This document shows positions 59,730-64,000 of a stretch of 64,000 bases of DNA, piece by piece. Below the pieces are notes generated by a model. It was not told the DNA's origin and searched no databases. It saw only the letters and a program-made list of their open reading frames with translations. Source of the stretch: UBA5536 sp964592595 (lineage in GTDB: Bacteria; Bacteroidota; Bacteroidia; Bacteroidales; F082); contig CAZQFH010000019.1 in NCBI GenBank assembly GCA_964592595.1, forward strand, positions 1 through 64,000. The letters run 5' to 3'. The first letter of the stretch is position 1, and the number at the start of each line of letters is the position of its first letter. The translations under genes were made by a program, and so were the position numbers.

Positions 59730-62576
59730 ATGCGTTTAAAGCATTTTTTTTACAGTATTTCGTTTGCACTTTCACTGTTTTTTATTTTTCATCAGCAGTT
59801 AAAGGCGCAGCTGGTTCGGGCTATCCCTGCCCAACCTGAAATTTCAGATACCGTATTATTTATTTTTGATGCCAACCAGGGAAATAAGGCTTTAAAAGAC
59901 TACAATGAAGCTGTGTATTTCCATGCCGGATTGATAACCGACAGAAGTAATGATGGAAGCGATTGGAAGTTTGTGGTTGGCGAATGGGGTCAGCCTGACG
60001 AACGTGTTAAAATGATTCCGATGGGAGCGGGGCTTTATCGCGCCAGTGTGCACTTGCAGTCGTTTTTCGGAGTGGAAGATAATATTTCCGTTAAGCAGCT
60101 TGCCCTGGTTTTTCGCAATGCAGATGGAAGCCTGGTTGGTAAAACTGCGGATGAATCTGATTTTTTCATCAATTTTAAAGGATATCAGCCCGAAGAGGAA
60201 ATTCTTGTTACTAAACAGGGATTTAAAGGAAAATATTTAGGCCAGCGTGTTGAAGGAAGTACACTCTTTGTTTCGACCGATCTGGGCGATTACAGTTTCA
60301 GGGCCTTTGCCGATAGCATATTGGAAGTTAGTTTTCATCCGGTTGGTTTTCAGGATTTTGATAGCTCACATGCGGTTATTCTTGAGCCTGGGCAGGTAGA
60401 TGTACTGCTTACTGAAACTCCAAATGCTTTGATGTTCGACTTGCCCGGAATGCAAGTGTTTATCCAAAAGAAAAATCTTGAGATCAGCTATCTGAGCAAT
60501 GGCAGAACATTGCTGAAGGAAGAAAAGGGCTTTTTTTCAAGTAATCAGGAAGGTGGATTTCGTTTTGAAGCACAGCAGGGAGAGCGGTTTTATGGCAGTG
60601 GCGGACGTGCTCATGGTATGGATTTGCGCGGAAAAAAACTTGGACTCTACAACCGCGCCCAATATGGCTACGAACTGGGCGCCACCGACTTAAATTATAT
60701 GATTCCGCTAATGGTTTCGAATAAGGACTACCTGATTCTTTTTGACAACCCTCAGAAGGCTCAACTTGATGTGGATAGCGAGCGCGATGGTATCGTTGAA
60801 TTTTCTGCTATTGGAGGTCCGCAACGTTTTTATCTTGTTCACAGCCTGTCCTATGCCGGATTGATGAAACAATATGGACAGCTGACCGGAAAACAGGAAT
60901 TGCCACCCAGGTGGGTTTTTGGCAACCTGCAATCACGTATGGCTTATCGCACGCAAGCCGAAACGGATTCTATTGTAAATATGATGATAGCACAGGATTT
61001 TCCTATTGATGCCATTATCCTCGATTTTTATTGGTTTGGCGACAGCATCCTTGGTCACCTTGGACGGCTTGATTGGTACAAACCATCCTGGCCTGAGCCA
61101 GAAAAAATGATTGCTGATTTTGCTGCTAAAGGTGTAAAAACCATTACTATTTCGGAACCCTATATTATTGATTCGCTGGCTAATTTTGAAGTAGCTAAAC
61201 AGTTGGATATACTTTCAAAAGATACACTCGGAAATGTTTATGTCGATAAGCAGTTTTATTTTGGCGATGGATCACTGATTGATATTTTTAAACCCACGGC
61301 AGCTGATTGGCTTTGGAGTAAATACAAAACACAGTTTGAGCAAGGGGTTGCCGGTTTATGGGGCGATTTGGGCGAACCCGAATCACATCCTTCGGACTTG
61401 AAGCATGTAGTAGGTATGGCTGATGAGGTACACAATATTTATGGTCATTATTGGGCTAAATCAATTTATGAACGCTTTAGAAGAGATTATCCCGACCGGC
61501 GATTGTTTTTTCTGGCACGCAGTGGTTTTGCCGGAAGTCAGCGCTACAGCATGTTTCCCTGGACAGGCGATGTGAGCCGCAGCTGGGGTGGGCTGCAGGC
61601 TCAACTGCCTGCAATGCTGAACATGAGTATGTCGGGTGTGCCCTATATGCACAGTGATGCTGGCGGTTTTGCGCTTGGCGAAAAGGATGATGAACTCTAT
61701 ACCAGATGGTTGCAATATGCTGTTTTTACGCCTATTCTGCGTCCGCATGGTTCAGGAGTACCTTCGGAGCCGGTGTATTTTAATGATACAACCAAACAAA
61801 TCGTTCGTGATTTTATGAAATTGCGTTACAGGCTATTGCCATATATCTACACAGCGGCCTGGAAAACTGCCACCGATGGCATTCCACTTGTGAAACCTGT
61901 ATTTTTCTATTATCCTGATGATGAACGTTTTGAGAATCATTACAACAGTTATTTCTTTGGTAGCGACTTGCTTGTTGCACCTGTTACCTCTCCCGGAATT
62001 AACCGGATGCAGGTTGAGCTGCCTGAAGGTTTGTGGTATCATTTCTGGTCGGGAGAGCAGCTTCGTGGAGGTAAACCGGTAGGAGTGAATGTTGCTCTTG
62101 AGAGTATCCCGGTATTTGCACGGGCGGGCAGTATCATTCCGATGACAAATAGTATAAATACTACAGATCGCTACAACAGTCGCTTGCTTTTTTTGAAAGC
62201 TTACTTGAATGACAGGGCCGGAAAACTGAATGGCGAAGTGTTTGAAGACGACGGATACACTTATGGAACTTATCAGTCAGGTGATTATGAATTGCTGACT
62301 TTTGAAGGGTCACAGGATGCGGAAGGCAGGATGGAGCTTCTTTTCACGAGAAGCGGGAATGGTTTTGCAGGTATGCCGGAGATCAGAGTGGTAGAATTGG
62401 AAATTTTTGGCAAAGCCAGACCATTGAAAAAAGTCGGGTTAAACGATATGGAATTGCAGCCACTGGATGCCGATGCTGTTCAAAATGGCGACCTCGGATT
62501 CTGGACAGATAGTAAAGGCCGTAATCATGTGCGTCTGATGTGGGCTGGCGAAGAAATTAAACTTATTGCAGAGTAA
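59730..62576 (+). CDS. GH31 alpha-glucosidase, exported, with N-terminal domain
   Basis: A 948-residue protein with a signal peptide (cleavage near LKAQ-LVRA). Residues about 30-155 form an extra domain (PEISDTVLFIFDANQGNKAL) like those in outer-membrane starch-binding proteins. The GH31 barrel has nucleophile Asp546 (GLWGDLGEPESH) and acid/base Asp614 (WTGDVSRSWGG), and the C-terminal beta domains follow. It would release glucose from maltooligosaccharides in the periplasm. In Bacteroides the corresponding sus gene is a GH97 (susB), so this operon uses a different family. It lies 27 bp before the GH13 lipoprotein gene. Confidence 0.93.
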   Translation: MRLKHFFYSISFALSLFFIFHQQLKAQLVRAIPAQPEISDTVLFIFDANQGNKALKDYNEAVYFHAGLITDRSNDGSDWKFVVGEWGQPDERVKMIPMGAGLYRASVHLQSFFGVEDNISVKQLALVFRNADGSLVGKTADESDFFINFKGYQPEEEILVTKQGFKGKYLGQRVEGSTLFVSTDLGDYSFRAFADSILEVSFHPVGFQDFDSSHAVILEPGQVDVLLTETPNALMFDLPGMQVFIQKKNLEISYLSNGRTLLKEEKGFFSSNQEGGFRFEAQQGERFYGSGGRAHGMDLRGKKLGLYNRAQYGYELGATDLNYMIPLMVSNKDYLILFDNPQKAQLDVDSERDGIVEFSAIGGPQRFYLVHSLSYAGLMKQYGQLTGKQELPPRWVFGNLQSRMAYRTQAETDSIVNMMIAQDFPIDAIILDFYWFGDSILGHLGRLDWYKPSWPEPEKMIADFAAKGVKTITISEPYIIDSLANFEVAKQLDILSKDTLGNVYVDKQFYFGDGSLIDIFKPTAADWLWSKYKTQFEQGVAGLWGDLGEPESHPSDLKHVVGMADEVHNIYGHYWAKSIYERFRRDYPDRRLFFLARSGFAGSQRYSMFPWTGDVSRSWGGLQAQLPAMLNMSMSGVPYMHSDAGGFALGEKDDELYTRWLQYAVFTPILRPHGSGVPSEPVYFNDTTKQIVRDFMKLRYRLLPYIYTAAWKTATDGIPLVKPVFFYYPDDERFENHYNSYFFGSDLLVAPVTSPGINRMQVELPEGLWYHFWSGEQLRGGKPVGVNVALESIPVFARAGSIIPMTNSINTTDRYNSRLLFLKAYLNDRAGKLNGEVFEDDGYTYGTYQSGDYELLTFEGSQDAEGRMELLFTRSGNGFAGMPEIRVVELEIFGKARPLKKVGLNDMELQPLDADAVQNGDLGFWTDSKGRNHVRLMWAGEEIKLIAE

Positions 62577-62603
62577 ATTGATATATCATTAAACCCAAAA
62601 ACT

Positions 62604-63998
62604 ATGAAAAGATTATTTAAATTTCTGCCGTTTCTGTTAATTCCGGTAACGGTATTTGTTTCTGGTTGCGAAAACCAAGCTGAGAAAGTAGTTAACAATA
62701 AGCCTGTTGCCTTGAGTAAAAACCCTGAATGGGCCAAAGATGCCGTGATTTATGAAGTAAATACACGTCAATTTACCGAGGAAGGAACTTTTGCTGCATT
62801 TGCCAGTCATCTTCCCCGCCTGAAAGAGCTTGGTGTTGATATTTTGTGGTTCATGCCCATTCATCCTATTGGAGAAAAAAACCGTAAAGGAAGCCTCGGA
62901 AGCTATTATTCCATTAAAGATTACACAGCAGTAAATCCGGAGTTTGGCTCACTGGCAGATTTTAAAGCCCTTGTTGATCTGGCTCATGAAATGGGGTTCA
63001 AGGTAATTCTCGATTGGGTTGCCAACCATACGGCTTTTGATCATGAATGGGCAACAACACATCCTGAATGGTACAACAGAGATGAAAATGGAGAGATTGT
63101 TTCTCCCTACGACTGGACTGATGTTGCTGACCTTAATTATGATGACAATCCCGAGCTTTGGGATGCGATGATCGGTGAAATGAAGTTTTGGGTGAGCGAA
63201 GCCAATATCGATGGTTTTCGCTGTGATGTAGCCGGAATGGTTCCTGTTGAATTTTGGAACAAAGCCCGTAAGGAACTGGATGAAATTAAGCCTATATTTA
63301 TGCTCGCCGAAGATGAAGGCGTTCCAGAGCTTACAGCATATGCCTTTGGAGCCAACTACGGCTGGGAAGTGCATCACATTTTTAATAAAATGGCTAAGGG
63401 CGAGAATACCATCGCCGATTTGTGGGCTTACCTCAAGAAAAATGACAGCATTTTTGAGCCAGATGTATTCCGCATGACTTTCACGTCTAATCACGATGAA
63501 AACTCCTGGAATGGAACTGTATTTGAGCGTCTTGGCGATGGAGCCAAAGCTTTTGCAGTGCTTTCATACACTATTCCCGGTTTTCCGTTGATTTATAACG
63601 GACAGGAAGCAGGTCTCGACAAACGACTGGAATTTTTTGAGAAAGATCAAATTAACTGGGAAAATTCAAATGCTGAAGCATTTAGTGCTTTATACACAAA
63701 ACTTAATAAAGCTAAAACCGAAAATCCGGCGCTTTGGAATGCCGGACATGGCGGTAAAATGGAAAAAATTGATATCAATATTCCCAATAAAGTTTTAGCT
63801 TTTTCACGAGAAAAGGATGACAATAAAGTTTCGGTTTATATCAATATGGCAGCTGAACCTCAAAATGTTATCGTCACCAATAAGTGGGATTACGGCACTT
63901 TCAGTGATTTGATCAGTGGCAGAGAACTGCTTATTCGCGGAACAACAGCTTTTGAAATCCCGGCCTGGGGGTATTATGTGCTGAAAGAGAAGAAGTAG
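62604..63998 (+). CDS. GH13 alpha-amylase, lipoprotein
   Basis: A 464-residue amylase with lipid-acceptor Cys22 (VTVFVSGC), so it should be anchored in the outer membrane, possibly on the cell surface like SusG. The catalytic triad is Asp208 (GFRCDVAGMVPVEFW), Glu236 (MLAEDEG) and Asp298 (TSNHDENSW). It lacks the inserted CBM58 of SusG and is therefore shorter. It is the third gene of the Sus-like operon, and its stop is 2 bp before the window end. Whether susC/D-type genes follow cannot be seen. Confidence 0.92.
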   Translation: MKRLFKFLPFLLIPVTVFVSGCENQAEKVVNNKPVALSKNPEWAKDAVIYEVNTRQFTEEGTFAAFASHLPRLKELGVDILWFMPIHPIGEKNRKGSLGSYYSIKDYTAVNPEFGSLADFKALVDLAHEMGFKVILDWVANHTAFDHEWATTHPEWYNRDENGEIVSPYDWTDVADLNYDDNPELWDAMIGEMKFWVSEANIDGFRCDVAGMVPVEFWNKARKELDEIKPIFMLAEDEGVPELTAYAFGANYGWEVHHIFNKMAKGENTIADLWAYLKKNDSIFEPDVFRMTFTSNHDENSWNGTVFERLGDGAKAFAVLSYTIPGFPLIYNGQEAGLDKRLEFFEKDQINWENSNAEAFSALYTKLNKAKTENPALWNAGHGGKMEKIDINIPNKVLAFSREKDDNKVSVYINMAAEPQNVIVTNKWDYGTFSDLISGRELLIRGTTAFEIPAWGYYVLKEKK

Positions 63999-64000
63999 CA

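Noticed and set aside
62949..63494. Minus-strand reading frame (181 codons) opposite the GH13 lipoprotein
   Set aside because: Fully antisense to conserved amylase motifs, with no domain or operon context.
1..64000. tRNA, rRNA, CRISPR arrays, insertion sequences or prophage genes
   Set aside because: None was recognised: no cloverleaf-like segments, no regularly spaced repeats, and no transposase or integrase reading frames.

Overview
The window is a gene-dense chromosomal segment of a Bacteroidota bacterium, probably Bacteroidales-like; genus cannot be resolved from sequence alone. The evidence is phylum-typical gene content (FHS-family sugar porter, GH92 and GH20 lipoproteins, a HAD-GH65 fusion, Sus-like amylases, TPR hybrid histidine kinases, single-chain L-serine deaminase), the near absence of Shine-Dalgarno sequences, and promoters of the Bacteroidota type (TTG, 20 nt, TAnnTTTG), four of which fit exactly. 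No rRNA, tRNA, CRISPR array, insertion sequence or prophage gene was seen.

Layout. 1-7146: central metabolism and translation (partial gapA, a large PPDK-like dikinase without a PEP/pyruvate domain, lepA). 7239-8881: ECF sigma factor and its anti-sigma-like partner. 8883-28409: a glycan region holding a GH2 beta-mannosidase, two small secreted proteins, CutC, a GH13 amylase overlapping a branching enzyme, a PQQ-type sugar dehydrogenase, a ROK sugar kinase with an FHS transporter, a glycosylasparaginase with a GH20 hexosaminidase, an SPFH/ribbon-helix-helix/zinc-ribbon operon, and a GH92 alpha-mannosidase. 28512-37386: housekeeping genes (DMT permease, YigZ, DnaA, LMW phosphatase, threonine dehydratase-like enzyme, RsmI-like methylase, SlyD), an ABC exporter pair and a sugar transferase. 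37398-49925: membrane protease, VWA protein, FabG, two histidine kinases, GT9, Sua5/YrdC and MutS2. 50076-57492: a minus-strand operon (trehalose-synthase-like GH13, beta-phosphoglucomutase/GH65 fusion, two paralogous P-loop kinases, L-serine deaminase). 57835-63998: a plus-strand Sus-like operon (neopullulanase, GH31 alpha-glucosidase, GH13 lipoprotein).

How the genes fit together. Two carbohydrate themes dominate. Beta-mannosidase, GH92 alpha-mannosidase, GH20 hexosaminidase and glycosylasparaginase together could take a high-mannose N-glycan down to asparagine, with the FHS transporter and ROK kinase handling released sugar. The other set (amylases, alpha-glucosidase, GH65 phosphorylase with beta-phosphoglucomutase, branching enzyme) covers alpha-glucan uptake, phosphorolysis and storage. 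No SusC/SusD pair, glycogen synthase or dedicated regulator of these genes lies in the window.

The least explained items are the PEP-domain-less dikinase with its roughly 870-residue N-terminal region, the SPFH/RHH/zinc-ribbon operon with a perfect palindrome across its predicted transcription start, and the twin P-loop kinases between the GH65 fusion and serine deaminase.
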